Part shown: positions 16,252 to 25,839 of the stretch, piece by piece | Position numbering within the stretch: the stretch's first letter is position 1 | Layout of the letters: each line of letters starts with the position of its first letter | Assembly (NCBI GenBank): GCA_021741585.1 | Contig: JAIOXN010000001.1 | Span: forward strand, 983,059-1,047,058 | Direction: 5' to 3' | From: Aquiluna sp. | Lineage (GTDB): Bacteria; Actinomycetota; Actinomycetes; Actinomycetales; Microbacteriaceae | DNA length: 64,000 nt | Program-made: the position numbers and the translations under genes | The notes under the pieces: generated by a model | Told to the model about the DNA's origin: nothing | Databases searched by the model: none | The model's input: only the letters and a program-made list of their open reading frames with translations

Positions 16252-17725
16252 AGTTTTGTTCTGGCCAAGATGGTTCTTCCGTCAGCTCACCTCCATGAGA
16301 ACCGCCCTCTTTTTGCTATTGCTTCTGGCCTTTGCTGCAATCCCTGGGTCTGTTTACCCGCAGCGAAGCGCAGACCCAAATGGCGTTCGGTTATTTTTCG
16401 ATAACCAGCCGGAGTTGGCAAAGGTTTTAGATTCAATTCAGATCTTCGATGTCTACACCTCGGTCTGGTTCTCCTCGATTTATATCTTGTTGTTTGTCTC
16501 ACTAATCGGCTGCGTTGTTCCTAGGACCAAAATCCACTATCACGCGCTCAGGGCCAAGCCGGTGAAGACCCCGGCAAAACTCGATCGCATGCCGATTTAC
16601 CGTCAGTTTGAGGCGTTCGAGCCTTATCTTGATGCCGCACAAGCAGTCTTAAAAAAGAGCCGCATTCGCTTCACAAGATCTGGCAACAGCATCAGCGCCG
16701 AAAAGGGCTATCTCAAGGAAACCGGAAACCTTGTTTTTCACTACTCATTGATTGGTGTGCTGATTGCTGTGGGTGTTGGTGGGGGTTTGAGCTTTTCGGG
16801 GCAGAGGGTTTTGGTTGAAGGCGAAACCTTTGTGAACAACTTGGCAAGCTACGACTCTTTCTCACCGGGCCCATTTTTTAATGAAGAGAATCTCCAACCA
16901 TTTGATCTGAAACTCGAAGATTTTGAGGTCGTTTACGATCTAACGAATCTGAATAACCGTGGCCAGCCAATCGACTTCATCGCAACCGTGACGGCTCTGG
17001 GGAAAACTTCGGAGATCAAGGTGAATAGCCCATTGGCCGCGCCCGGAGCAAATATCTATTTGACCGGAAACGGTTTTGCTCCAGTGATCACGGTTAGAGA
17101 CGGGGAAGGAAACATCGCTTACTCGGGCCCAGTCGTGTTCTTGCCGCAGGATTCGAACATGACATCCCTTGGAGTCATCAAGGTGCCGGATGCCAATCCG
17201 GAACAGCTTGGATTCATTTCCTTCTTTTATCCAACTGCCGAGGAGCTTGAATCTGGAGCATATACCTCCATATACCCGGACCCGTTTGTTCCACTTCTAA
17301 CAATGAATCTCTACTCCGGCGACCTTGGTTTGGACAACGGAGTTCCTAAGAATGTTTTTGCCCTCGACACCTCAAACCTAAAAGAGGTCGCAAGCCGCAA
17401 TGCCGAGAATCCACCGTTGCAGTTGGAGCCAGGAGACGTAGTTGATTTGCCAGATAATCTCGGCAGTGTTTCCTTCGATGGTTTGTTGAGATTTGCATCA
17501 CTTGATGTGGCATACAACCCCGGCGGAATTTGGGTTTTGGGTTTTGCGCTCTTGGCACTTGGTTCGCTCGCGCTTTCACTTATGATTCCACGCCGAAGAA
17601 TTTGGTTTAGATTTGCCGATGGCAAGATCGAGGCTGCTGCTCTTGCAAGAAATGATGATCCCGGTTTGGAAGATTTCTTGCAAAGACTTGTTCTAGAGAT
17701 AAATAAAGAGATAGAGAAGAAATGA
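16229..17725 (+). CDS. resB: ResB (Ccs1), cytochrome c haem-lyase subunit
   Basis: A 498-residue membrane protein with the ResB plan: spans near residues 25-45 (RTALFLLLLLAFAAIPGSVYP), 80-100 and 170-190, a large extracytoplasmic beta-rich domain (about 195-425), and a last span near 435-455. ResB and CcsA form the system II complex that brings haem to the outer face and joins it to the CXXCH of apocytochromes. It overlaps ccdA by 23 bases and the ccsA-like gene by four. Confidence 0.95.
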   Translation: MATSFLSRVLFWPRWFFRQLTSMRTALFLLLLLAFAAIPGSVYPQRSADPNGVRLFFDNQPELAKVLDSIQIFDVYTSVWFSSIYILLFVSLIGCVVPRTKIHYHALRAKPVKTPAKLDRMPIYRQFEAFEPYLDAAQAVLKKSRIRFTRSGNSISAEKGYLKETGNLVFHYSLIGVLIAVGVGGGLSFSGQRVLVEGETFVNNLASYDSFSPGPFFNEENLQPFDLKLEDFEVVYDLTNLNNRGQPIDFIATVTALGKTSEIKVNSPLAAPGANIYLTGNGFAPVITVRDGEGNIAYSGPVVFLPQDSNMTSLGVIKVPDANPEQLGFISFFYPTAEELESGAYTSIYPDPFVPLLTMNLYSGDLGLDNGVPKNVFALDTSNLKEVASRNAENPPLQLEPGDVVDLPDNLGSVSFDGLLRFASLDVAYNPGGIWVLGFALLALGSLALSLMIPRRRIWFRFADGKIEAAALARNDDPGLEDFLQRLVLEINKEIEKK

Positions 17726-18600
17726 ACCAGGTTGTTCTGAACGAGCCGCTTTCCCAGATTTCCCTTTTGTTCGTGTCGGGGGCAATGGCATTTATCGCTA
17801 TCGCACTAGTGGTTTTCTCGTTTCAGCTAGCCAAGCTGTCCAGCGACCAGAGCGTGGATTCCTCGAAGCTATCCAATTTGGAAAAGCTAGGTTTCTGGGC
17901 GCTTGGGCTTGGAACTTTAGTTCTAACGGTCGGTGTTGTGATGCGCGGTATCGCAGCTGGACGTGTGCCATGGGCAAACATGTATGAGTTTTCGATTAGC
18001 GCTGCCCTTTTGATTTTGATGGTCTACCTCACCGCTCTCAAGATCAAAGACATTCGCTACATCGCAACGTTTATCTCCGGTTTTGTCTTGGTGATTTTGT
18101 TTGCAGCCGTTTCGATTTTTTATGTGGAAGTCAAGACTCTGATGCCGGCACTGGATAGCTACTGGTTGGTAATCCACGTTGTGGTTGCAATTCTCGCTAG
18201 CTCATTCTTTGCTATTGCTGCCGGCTTCCACATTGCCTACTTGGTGAAGAACTCTGGCTTTGGCAAAAAGGTCATGAACCTCTTCCCAGACTTGGATCAA
18301 CTTGAGCGACTTGCCTACCGATTCAATATCGTCGGTTTTGTGCTCTGGAGCTTCACCTTGATTGCGGGTGCAATCTGGGCGGAACGGGCATGGCACCGCT
18401 ACTGGGGCTGGGACACCAAAGAGGTCTGGACCTTCATCATTTGGGTGCTTTATGCCGGTTACCTACATGCCATGGCAACCAGAGGCTGGAGGGGATCCAA
18501 GGCAGCTTGGTTAGGAGTGATCGCATTCAGCGCGGTGATCTTCAACTTCACAATCGTCAACCTTTTCTTCAAAGGATTGCACGTCTACTCGGGTCTATAA
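17722..18600 (+). CDS. CcsA/CcsB-type cytochrome c haem-lyase subunit
   Basis: A 292-residue protein with about eight membrane spans. It carries the tryptophan-rich haem-handling WWD-type motif seen as RYWGWDTKEVWTFIIW and flanking histidines (VIHVVVAI, WHRYWG). This is the partner of ResB in system II. In actinobacteria it is usually named ccsB, and in other groups ccsA or resC, so I leave the symbol empty. Its 3' end overlaps menC on the other strand by six bases. Confidence 0.95.
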   Translation: MNQVVLNEPLSQISLLFVSGAMAFIAIALVVFSFQLAKLSSDQSVDSSKLSNLEKLGFWALGLGTLVLTVGVVMRGIAAGRVPWANMYEFSISAALLILMVYLTALKIKDIRYIATFISGFVLVILFAAVSIFYVEVKTLMPALDSYWLVIHVVVAILASSFFAIAAGFHIAYLVKNSGFGKKVMNLFPDLDQLERLAYRFNIVGFVLWSFTLIAGAIWAERAWHRYWGWDTKEVWTFIIWVLYAGYLHAMATRGWRGSKAAWLGVIAFSAVIFNFTIVNLFFKGLHVYSGL

Positions 18601-19563
18601 AAGTTCTAAGCAACGCGCTAAGCGCGCTTGCCAGAACGCTGTTCGCTCCGGTGTTGCAGCGTATTTTTCGAGTAGTTCCAGATCCGGTTCTGGGATAAAT
18701 AGCTCAAGCTCGGAGTTTTTTGGAATCATGCTCACTTTGCAGATGTCACCTTCCAGCAGATTGAGTGTTCCAAGCCCACAGGCGTAGTCCAAGGTTGGAA
18801 TCGCAGCGGCTAGGTATAGCCCTTGGGCAACTCCCAAGGAACTCTCCAGTGCCGAGCTGATAACAACATCTAGGCCACTCTCCGAAGCAATTTTCCTTGC
18901 CTCAGCTATGCCACCAAGCGGTTGGACTTTTAGGACAGCAATGTCTGCGGCCTGGAGCCTGGCTACTTCAAGCGGGTCAGATGCTTTTCGAATTGACTCA
19001 TCGGCGGCGATCTTGATTTCCAGCCCGGCATGCTCAAGACGATTTTTGAGCTCTGCCAATTCGCTCACAGTTTGGCAGGGTTGCTCAAAATACTCGATGT
19101 TGAGATTTGAAAGTGCCATGCAAATCTCCATGGCTTGGTCAACCGAGAAAGCTCCGTTGGCATCAAGGCGGATTTTCACACCGGGATAGTTTTCGGCAAC
19201 GAATCTGACTCGTGCCAAATCCTCTGCAATGTTCTGATCGCTCTCTGCAACCTTGATTTTGACGGTGTCAAAACCTTCGAATCGGGAGAGTATTTCTGGA
19301 ATCAGATTGCTTGGAACCGCGGGCAAGGTGGCATTGGTCTTCACGGTTTTGCGAAAGGTAGTTGGTAGGGGACCGTTTGCCCATTCGAGCGCGGATTGCA
19401 GCCAGAGGCTGGCCTCTTGATCCTCGTATTCCAAAAAAGGAGACCACTCGGCAAATCTCTGACTGCCTCGGAAAATGAGCATTTCGCGCGAGGTTATGCC
19501 GCGAAACTTTTGGCGCATTGGGATACTCACAACACTGATTTGAGTAACTTCCATGGCTGCCAT
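18595..19563 (-). CDS. menC: o-succinylbenzoate synthase
   Basis: An enolase-superfamily enzyme that dehydrates SHCHC to o-succinylbenzoate in menaquinone synthesis. The 322 residues show the catalytic lysine pair region TVKIKVAE, the metal ligands in LDANGAF, EQPCQ and AADES, and the second catalytic lysine in VLKVQPLGG. Either the first ATG at 19563 or the one three codons later could be the start. Only 17 bases separate this start from that of the divergent menB, so the promoters must lie within coding sequence or be leaderless. Confidence 0.94.
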   Translation of the reverse strand: MAAMEVTQISVVSIPMRQKFRGITSREMLIFRGSQRFAEWSPFLEYEDQEASLWLQSALEWANGPLPTTFRKTVKTNATLPAVPSNLIPEILSRFEGFDTVKIKVAESDQNIAEDLARVRFVAENYPGVKIRLDANGAFSVDQAMEICMALSNLNIEYFEQPCQTVSELAELKNRLEHAGLEIKIAADESIRKASDPLEVARLQAADIAVLKVQPLGGIAEARKIASESGLDVVISSALESSLGVAQGLYLAAAIPTLDYACGLGTLNLLEGDICKVSMIPKNSELELFIPEPDLELLEKYAATPERTAFWQARLARCLELL

Positions 19564-19580
19564 CCGATTAGTCTAGGTGC

Positions 19581-20462
19581 ATGTCAATAACGGTATCCGA
19601 GACCTTTGATGCAACCACCTGGACTCAAGTCCCTGGCTTCACGCTGTCAGATATCAGCTATCACAGGCACGTCTCACTGGGGATTGTGAGAATCGGGTTT
19701 TCAAGACCCGAGGTCAGAAATGCATTCCGTCCACAGACCGTGGATGAACTTTATGCAGCCTTAGATCATGCTCGGATGCAAACCGATGTCGGAGTCGTCT
19801 TGCTCACCGGAAACGGACCATCTGAAAAGGATGGCGGTTGGGCATTTTGCTCCGGGGGAGACCAAAGGGTCCGCGGCAAAGACGGCTATCAGTATGGTGG
19901 CACGCAAACTGGCAGGCTTCACATTCTTGAGGTGCAGCGACTCATTCGCAGCATGCCCAAGGTTGTAATCGCATTGGTGTCTGGCTGGGCAGCCGGAGGT
20001 GGCCACTCTCTGAATGTTGTTTGCGATCTTTCGATTGCATCCATCGAGCACGCCAAGTTCAAGCAGACTGATGCCGATGTTGGCTCCTTTGATGCCGGAT
20101 ATGGCTCGGCATTATTGGCACGACAAACAGGGCAGAAATTTGCCCGCGAGATTTTCTTTTTGGGTCAGGAATATGACGCCCAGCGCGCATACGAAATGGG
20201 TGTCGTGAATGCAGTGGTGCCGCATGCCCAACTTGAGGCGGAGGGAATTGCTTGGGGCAAAGAGATTCTTGGCAAGTCTCCAACCGCAATTCGCATGTTG
20301 AAGTTTGCTTTCAATGCTGTTGATGACGGCATCGCTGGCCAGCAGCTGTTTGCGGGTGAAGCCACCAGACTTGCCTATGGAACTGCAGAAGCGACCGAAG
20401 GCAAAGAGGCGTTTTTGGAAAAGCGTAAACCAGACTGGTCTTCCTTCCCCTGGCAGTTCTAG
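19581..20462 (+). CDS. menB: 1,4-dihydroxy-2-naphthoyl-CoA synthase
   Basis: A crotonase-fold enzyme that closes the naphthoquinone ring from o-succinylbenzoyl-CoA. The 293 residues have the oxyanion-hole segments FCSGGDQRVRGKDGYQ and VSGWAAGGGHSLNVVCD, the catalytic aspartate region DADVGSFDAGYGSALLAR, and the C-terminal segment EAFLEKRKPDWSSFPW. The last base of the TAG stop abuts menE, whose GTG starts on the stop codon's final base. This is the first gene of a menB-menE-menA transcript. Confidence 0.97.
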   Translation: MSITVSETFDATTWTQVPGFTLSDISYHRHVSLGIVRIGFSRPEVRNAFRPQTVDELYAALDHARMQTDVGVVLLTGNGPSEKDGGWAFCSGGDQRVRGKDGYQYGGTQTGRLHILEVQRLIRSMPKVVIALVSGWAAGGGHSLNVVCDLSIASIEHAKFKQTDADVGSFDAGYGSALLARQTGQKFAREIFFLGQEYDAQRAYEMGVVNAVVPHAQLEAEGIAWGKEILGKSPTAIRMLKFAFNAVDDGIAGQQLFAGEATRLAYGTAEATEGKEAFLEKRKPDWSSFPWQF

Positions 20463-21538
20463 TGAAAAAGCTCCAACTCATTGCGGCAAACGATACTTTT
20501 CGCGCGCTGCAACTCTTGATTGAAGTTTGGGAAAACAAGACCGCGCTTTTCATTACTCCACCTGAAATCAATGGACTGATGCCTGAGGTTCACGGGCTAC
20601 CAGACCAGGTCGGGGATGATCTCGCACTGATAGTTGAGAGTTCCGGCTCCACCGGAGCCCCAAAGCGCATCGAGATTAGTATTTCTGCACTCAAACACAG
20701 CATCGAAGCTTCGGCCCAGAGACTTGGCGGTCACGGTCAGTGGTTATTGGCCTTGCCAATAAATTTCATTGCGGGGGTAAATGTGCTGTTGCGCTCAATT
20801 GCCGCTGACACCCAGCCAGTGATGCTCAATTCCAGGGTTCCTTTCAGTGCCGATGGTTTCTTGAGAGCGGCTTCGCTAATGACCGGGGATAAGCGATTCA
20901 CATCACTAGTCCCACTTCAATTGGAACGTCTGGTTGAGTCCTTGAGTGACGCCTATTCCCTTGCGCTACTGAGGCGATTTGATGCAATTTTGGTCGGCGG
21001 GCAAAGCCTGAATCAAACTACCAAGCAGTTGTTTTTGGACAAAGGCGTCAAGATCATCGAAAGCTACGGCATGACAGAGACTTGCGGTGGTTGCGTCTAT
21101 GACGGAGCCCCGCTCTCAGGTGTAGAGATTTCTTTGGATGCCGGCAGAATTGCAATTTCAGGTCCGGTTCTGGCAAATGGACTTGGACAAAAATTTGTCA
21201 CCTCAGACCTGGGCAGTTTTTCCGATGGGACTTTGACTGTGCTTGGAAGATCCGATCGAGTGATTATTTCTGGAGGGCTGAAGGTCTCATTGGACCGTGT
21301 CGAAGCTAAGGCTCTCGATATCCCAGGCTTGCAAGAGGTCTCAGCGGTTGCTTTGGATTCAGAGTATGGCGAGTCGGTTGGCTTGGTTTATGTGGGCGAG
21401 GACCTGTCAGATTTCTCAAGCCTTCGTGAACTGGGAGTCGCGGCAATGCCTGCCAAAACAATGAGGGTGAATTCAATGCCGCTTTTGCCAAGCGGCAAAC
21501 CTGACCTAATTGAAATAAAGAAGTTGATTGCGGGTTAG
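20462..21538 (+). CDS. menE: o-succinylbenzoate-CoA ligase
   Basis: An adenylate-forming ligase of 358 residues, shorter than Bacillus MenE (near 480) but normal for actinobacteria, where the N-terminal lobe is reduced. The AMP-binding loop is VESSGSTGAPKRIEIS (residues about 58-73), the second motif SYGMTETCGG, and the hinge/C-terminal region LGRSDRVIISGGLKVS. It activates o-succinylbenzoate for MenB. It overlaps menB by one base and the reading frame ends just before menA. Confidence 0.94.
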   Translation: MKKLQLIAANDTFRALQLLIEVWENKTALFITPPEINGLMPEVHGLPDQVGDDLALIVESSGSTGAPKRIEISISALKHSIEASAQRLGGHGQWLLALPINFIAGVNVLLRSIAADTQPVMLNSRVPFSADGFLRAASLMTGDKRFTSLVPLQLERLVESLSDAYSLALLRRFDAILVGGQSLNQTTKQLFLDKGVKIIESYGMTETCGGCVYDGAPLSGVEISLDAGRIAISGPVLANGLGQKFVTSDLGSFSDGTLTVLGRSDRVIISGGLKVSLDRVEAKALDIPGLQEVSAVALDSEYGESVGLVYVGEDLSDFSSLRELGVAAMPAKTMRVNSMPLLPSGKPDLIEIKKLIAG

Positions 21539-21548
21539 CATTTCTCAA

Positions 21549-22433
21549 ATGGCATCTCTAAAACTCTGGGTTCAAGGCGCAAGGATTCGCACCCTGCCAC
21601 TTGCCATCGCACCAATTGCTCTGGGCGCTGCGGTTGCTTCAACCACCGAGGACTTTTCTTTATTGCTGAGTCTTTTAGCTCTCACAGTTTCGCTGGCGCT
21701 ACAAATTGGCGTCAACTACGCAAACGACTACTCAGATGGGATTCGGGGGACCGATGCGAATCGAGTCGGGCCGCTAAGGCTCACTGGATCTGGTTCAGCG
21801 AAACCTAAGGCTGTGAAGAATGCTGCCTTTTTGAGTTTCGGATTAGCAGGACTGGTTGGGCTTTTTCTGGTTTTGGCATCAGGTCACTATTGGCTGATTC
21901 TGATTGGTGCGGCATCGATTTTGGCCGCCTGGTTCTACACCGGAGGCAAGTCTCCCTATGGTTACGCGGGCCTTGGTGAAGTTGCCGTCTTCGTGTTTTT
22001 TGGTTTGGTAGCGACCATTGGAACGTCCTTTGTGCAACAGGGTTTCGTCTCTCCACTTGCAGTAATTCTCGGGTCGGCCTCCGGTCTTTATGCAACCGCT
22101 GTTCTGCTTGTGAATAACATTAGAGACATTCGCACCGACACTGAATCGGGCAAGCGAACCATCGCTGTGAAGCTCGGTGAGAAGACATCAAAGCGAGTGT
22201 TTCTGTGGATGATTTGGCTGCCGGTCGCATTGAACCTTTTGCTTGTTTTGCTTTGGCCAGCAACTGTTTTGGGCCTGGCTAATCTTTTGTTGCTGCTTCC
22301 TGCGACATTGATTTTGCTCAAGGCACGAACCCCAAAGGATTTGATCACAGTCTTGAAACTGACTAGCTTGGCGGGCTTTGGGTTCGGAGTTTTAGTCGGC
22401 CTTGGAATCTTTTTGGTCAACCTCGGACTCTGA
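21549..22433 (+). CDS. menA: 1,4-dihydroxy-2-naphthoate polyprenyltransferase
   Basis: A UbiA-superfamily membrane prenyltransferase that attaches the polyprenyl chain to dihydroxynaphthoate. It has about eight spans and two Asp-rich motifs, NYANDYSDGIRGTD near residue 55 and VNNIRDIRTDTESG near residue 185. The ATG at 21549 fits the family start (MASLKLWVQGARIRTLPL); an in-frame TTG at 21528 would overlap the end of menE. The 3' end overlaps the facing DUF4229 gene by 42 bases. Confidence 0.95.
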   Translation: MASLKLWVQGARIRTLPLAIAPIALGAAVASTTEDFSLLLSLLALTVSLALQIGVNYANDYSDGIRGTDANRVGPLRLTGSGSAKPKAVKNAAFLSFGLAGLVGLFLVLASGHYWLILIGAASILAAWFYTGGKSPYGYAGLGEVAVFVFFGLVATIGTSFVQQGFVSPLAVILGSASGLYATAVLLVNNIRDIRTDTESGKRTIAVKLGEKTSKRVFLWMIWLPVALNLLLVLLWPATVLGLANLLLLLPATLILLKARTPKDLITVLKLTSLAGFGFGVLVGLGIFLVNLGL

Positions 22434-22688
22434 ATCCAAGAGGCTGTTTTCAAGCTCGTTTTCTTTGTCTACGTAGCTTCCGGTTTTATCCCGAGCCAAT
22501 TTTTTAGCAACTGATTCACTCAGAGCATTGCGCTGCTTATCTAAAAACAAAAGTGAAATAGCAAATGAGACGCCGGCGGCAATAATTGCCGCGAAAAAAG
22601 GGTTGAAGTCCAGTAGAAGGAGGCCCCAGAAGATTCCAAAGAAAAGCCCGAGGCGAATGATCGTGTAGCCAAGCCATGGGTTCTTCAT
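22392..22688 (-). CDS. DUF4229 small membrane protein
   Basis: A 98-residue protein with two membrane spans (about 8-25 and 30-48) and an acidic/basic cytoplasmic tail. The phrase YTIIRLGLFFGIFW and the LFLDKQRNALSE segment match DUF4229, a family almost confined to actinobacteria and often encoded among men genes. No function is known; the location suggests, but does not show, a link to menaquinone metabolism. Its last 14 codons lie on the strand opposite the end of menA. Confidence 0.8.
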   Translation of the reverse strand: MKNPWLGYTIIRLGLFFGIFWGLLLLDFNPFFAAIIAAGVSFAISLLFLDKQRNALSESVAKKLARDKTGSYVDKENELENSLLDSESEVDQKDSKAD

Positions 22689-22729
22689 TCAATAAGTTTA
22701 TGTCTTGGAGTCTGAACTAGGGTTGAGTT

Positions 22730-23026
22730 ATGACAAGACTGGCAATTGGCATCATTGTGTTCGTAGTAGTTTTTGGCGTCTTCACAACCGTCTTTGCAGC
22801 TTCCGCCAACAAGGCAGAGGTTCGCCTTCTGCCAAAGTGGCTGTGGGTCTTGCTTTGCCTGTTGGTTCCTTTCTTTGGCGGGCTGTTGTATTTGATGGTT
22901 GGTCGCCCATTTGGCACAGATCCTGGTGGGCTTGGTGGAAGAGGAAAAACAATTGCACCTGATGACGACCCCAACTTCCTCCGTGATATTTCAAAGCGAC
23001 TTCGTAAAAAGAACGACGATAAATAA
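22730..23026 (+). CDS. PLDc_N-domain small membrane protein
   Basis: A 98-residue protein with two spans (about 4-24 and 38-58) and a hydrophilic tail. The segment LPKWLWVLLCLLVPFFGGLLYLMVGRP is the phospholipase-D-nuclease N-terminal (PLDc_N) membrane module, here without any catalytic HKD domain. Such stand-alone proteins commonly precede menD in Microbacteriaceae-like actinobacteria. It ends directly against the menD GTG (TAAGTG), so the two are cotranslated. No biochemical role is known. Confidence 0.8.
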   Translation: MTRLAIGIIVFVVVFGVFTTVFAASANKAEVRLLPKWLWVLLCLLVPFFGGLLYLMVGRPFGTDPGGLGGRGKTIAPDDDPNFLRDISKRLRKKNDDK

Positions 23027-24547
23027 GTGAGCAAAGTCCCCTCCCAAGTTTTCGCCGCTGATCTCATAAGCGAGTTTGTCGCTCTTGGCGTGACGAATTT
23101 TTTTCTATCTCCGGGGGCAAGATCACAAGCACTCGCGATCGCGGTTGGGCAATTGGCTCAGGCGGGCAAGGTCGAGCTAACAGTAGTCCTCGATGAGCGG
23201 TCAATGTCATTTGCTGCTCTAGGGAGGGCTTTGGGCAGCGGGTCTCCCAGCGTCTTGATCACAACTTCCGGGACCGCCGTGGCAAACCTGCACCCAGCTG
23301 TCTTGGAGGCCAACCACTCCGGCATTCCACTGATTCTGTTGACCGCCGACAGGCCAAAAGTTCTTCGCAACAAAGGTGCCAATCAAACCACCCAGCAACC
23401 GGGTATTTTCGCCGATGTCCTCAGGCTCATGATTGATGTGGATGCTCCACATATCAACTCAATCCCAAATGCTTCTAACCTTGCGCGCCAAGCACTCTCT
23501 CACGCCCTGGGCGAGAGACCCGGCCCGGTTCAGCTAAACCTTCAATTCACCGAACCACTCAGTGCCGCAGAGCCAAATGCAGCTGAAGTGCTTTCTGAAG
23601 AAACAATTCAGATTTTCCAAGGGCCTCAAACCCCAATCTCGGAAATCGATGTTGTGGTTGATGATCGAACGGTAGCTGTGGCTGGTGCAGGGGCAACCCT
23701 TGCCGCTCAAGAATTTGCCGAGAAGGCCAACTTGCCACTTTTCGCAGAACCTTCATCGGGAGCCAGATTTAGCAGGTTCGCAATAAAGGGCTATCCCAAA
23801 CAGATTGCTGGCCCGCTTGGTAAAGAGATTTCCAGGGTCATTGTTTTTGGAAAGCCGACCCTATCTCGTGCAATCACAAACTTGATCAAGAACTCTGAGG
23901 TCTGGGTTCAAAAAAGCCGAACCCACGGACACTTCGATCTAGGTTCCAACTCTCTTGGCTTTGCAGATCAAATCAATCCAATTGGGAGAGCAAACGACGC
24001 TTGGTTGGCCTCTTGGCTTGAAGGTGAAATAGAGGCTGACTCGAGAACCGGGTTGGTTCAAAAGGTTTGGGAAAGCACAGCCGAATCCGAGCAACTTTTG
24101 TTTGGGGCCTCGGAACTTATTCGCAAAGCAGATCAAGTAGTCTCACCCAAAAAGATTGCAGCTTTCTCAAATCGGGGTCTGTCTGGAATTGACGGAACAA
24201 TTGCGACCGGACTTGGCCTGAGCCAGAACGGCAAGCAAACCAGGGTGTTGCTTGGTGACCTCACTTTTTTGCATGATGCAGGAAGTTTGAATAGATCAGG
24301 CTTTGGAGACTTGGATATCCAGCTTGTGGTTGGAAATGACAATGGTGGTCAAATCTTTAAGAACCTGGAGATGGCAAAGACCTTAGAAGAGAATATGTTT
24401 GAAAAACTGTTCTTGACCCCACAAAAAGCATCAATTGAACAACTCGCCGATGCCTACGGTTGGAAATATTTCAAGGCTGAATCAGAGGCTGAACTCGAGC
24501 CTTTATTGGATCAAAAAGGCTTTGTAGTTATTGAGTATTCGCTCTAG
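23027..24547 (+). CDS. menD: SEPHCHC synthase
   Basis: A thiamine-diphosphate enzyme joining 2-oxoglutarate to isochorismate, the first committed step of menaquinone synthesis. The 506 residues contain the N-terminal Pyr domain with FFLSPGARSQALAIAV and the catalytic DERSMSFAALGRALG, the middle ADRPKVLRNKGANQTTQQPGIF region, and the C-terminal PP domain with GDLTFLHDAGSL and VGNDNGGQIF, the ThDP/Mg site. It starts with GTG at the preceding stop and interlocks at its own stop with menF. Confidence 0.96.
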   Translation: MSKVPSQVFAADLISEFVALGVTNFFLSPGARSQALAIAVGQLAQAGKVELTVVLDERSMSFAALGRALGSGSPSVLITTSGTAVANLHPAVLEANHSGIPLILLTADRPKVLRNKGANQTTQQPGIFADVLRLMIDVDAPHINSIPNASNLARQALSHALGERPGPVQLNLQFTEPLSAAEPNAAEVLSEETIQIFQGPQTPISEIDVVVDDRTVAVAGAGATLAAQEFAEKANLPLFAEPSSGARFSRFAIKGYPKQIAGPLGKEISRVIVFGKPTLSRAITNLIKNSEVWVQKSRTHGHFDLGSNSLGFADQINPIGRANDAWLASWLEGEIEADSRTGLVQKVWESTAESEQLLFGASELIRKADQVVSPKKIAAFSNRGLSGIDGTIATGLGLSQNGKQTRVLLGDLTFLHDAGSLNRSGFGDLDIQLVVGNDNGGQIFKNLEMAKTLEENMFEKLFLTPQKASIEQLADAYGWKYFKAESEAELEPLLDQKGFVVIEYSL

Positions 24548-25740
24548 TTCTCGAACGCGTATCTAACCGCGCGGAACTTGAGTTCGGTTTCAGCAAGCTC
24601 AGCTTCGGGGTCTGATTCAGCAACAATTCCACAGCCTGCTATGGCACGAATTTGGTAGCCGGAAGCCGTCTCCTCAACCAAGCCACCGCGCAGTGCGATG
24701 GCAAGTTCTCCGCTGCCGTCGGCGGCAATCCAGCCAACCGGGCCGGCATAGCCACCGCGATCAAATGGTTCGAGTTCTTGAATAAGCTCTTGGGCCATTT
24801 GCCTTGGTGTCCCAGCCACTGCAGCGGTCGGGTGCAATTTGGAAATCACATCAAGCAGAGAGTGACTTGGCTTTAGGCGGCCTCGCACATCGGTGGCTAG
24901 GTGCCAAAGGTCCGGCAATGCCAATGAGAAAGGCTCCGGGTCAGCCTCTAAGCTCTCGCAAAATGGTCCCAGCTCGTTCAACATCGATGCCACTGCATAT
25001 TCGTGCTCGTGCTTGTTTTTGTGAGAGTCCTTCAGCCCGGTCGCTATGGCTCGGTCGACATCCGGGTCGGTTCCGCGGCCCGCAGTGCCAGCCAGTACTC
25101 TTGCCGAAACTTCGCCCTTTTGACTTCTGAGAAGCAATTCTGGAGAGGCTCCAAAGACCTGACCAACGCTATAGGTCCAGCAGTTGGGATAGCGTGCGGA
25201 CAGCCGCTCCAATGGGGCTGTTAAATCGGGCTTTTGAATCAATGGCATGACTAGATCGCGACTGAGCACGACCTTCTCAAGCTCCGAGGACGTGATTATA
25301 GATATCGCATTTTTGGTAGCACCCATAAAGCCCTTGGCATCTAAGTCTCCCGAAACAAAGACCCCTTCGGCTTTTGCCAACCGCTGAACTTCTGTGACCT
25401 CTGATTCGATAGTGGTCTCAAACATCACGCCATCTCGTAGAACACTTAGATGGGACGGAATCAAAAGAACGCTTTCGAAACCCGATTCCGAAGAAAAAGT
25501 AATTGACGTGAAAGCAACCAGGCCACTGCCAGGAAGCTGAACCTCATCGGAGATATCCGACTTGTTGCAAAGCTCTTTCCACGCCCTTGAGAGTTCTTCT
25601 ATTCGATTCGGACCTTTGGCGCTGATTTTTAGCGCGATCCCATTTCCAATTAGTTGATTTTGATTGTGGTTAAAGATCAGCGAACCCGGCACTATCTGCG
25701 CCATGGTGTTGGTGCGGCGTGAAACAACCCGCAGGGTCAT
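24544..25740 (-). CDS. menF: isochorismate synthase
   Basis: A chorismate-utilising enzyme of 398 residues that converts chorismate to isochorismate. The C-terminal chorismate-binding domain shows VLAGTAGRG, KNKHEHEYAV, ATDVRGRLK, HPTAAVAGTPR and GGYAGPVGWI, in the right order, with the Mg-binding glutamates. It faces menD with a four-base stop overlap, so these two pathway genes are on convergent transcripts. An isochorismate synthase for siderophores is less likely given the men context. Confidence 0.94.
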   Translation of the reverse strand: MTLRVVSRRTNTMAQIVPGSLIFNHNQNQLIGNGIALKISAKGPNRIEELSRAWKELCNKSDISDEVQLPGSGLVAFTSITFSSESGFESVLLIPSHLSVLRDGVMFETTIESEVTEVQRLAKAEGVFVSGDLDAKGFMGATKNAISIITSSELEKVVLSRDLVMPLIQKPDLTAPLERLSARYPNCWTYSVGQVFGASPELLLRSQKGEVSARVLAGTAGRGTDPDVDRAIATGLKDSHKNKHEHEYAVASMLNELGPFCESLEADPEPFSLALPDLWHLATDVRGRLKPSHSLLDVISKLHPTAAVAGTPRQMAQELIQELEPFDRGGYAGPVGWIAADGSGELAIALRGGLVEETASGYQIRAIAGCGIVAESDPEAELAETELKFRAVRYAFEN

Positions 25741-25839
25741 CTTTTTCCTTAGCTTTTAGTTCGCTGAGATTTGAATTGAATAGTTCAACAATCGGAGTAG
25801 TCTGCCTATTCGTAAAAAGAGTTTAGGTGAGGGACCAGA

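Noticed and set aside
15789-16298. 169-codon frame overlapping ccdA and resB
   Set aside because: A shadow frame; ccdA and resB have complete motifs in their own frames.
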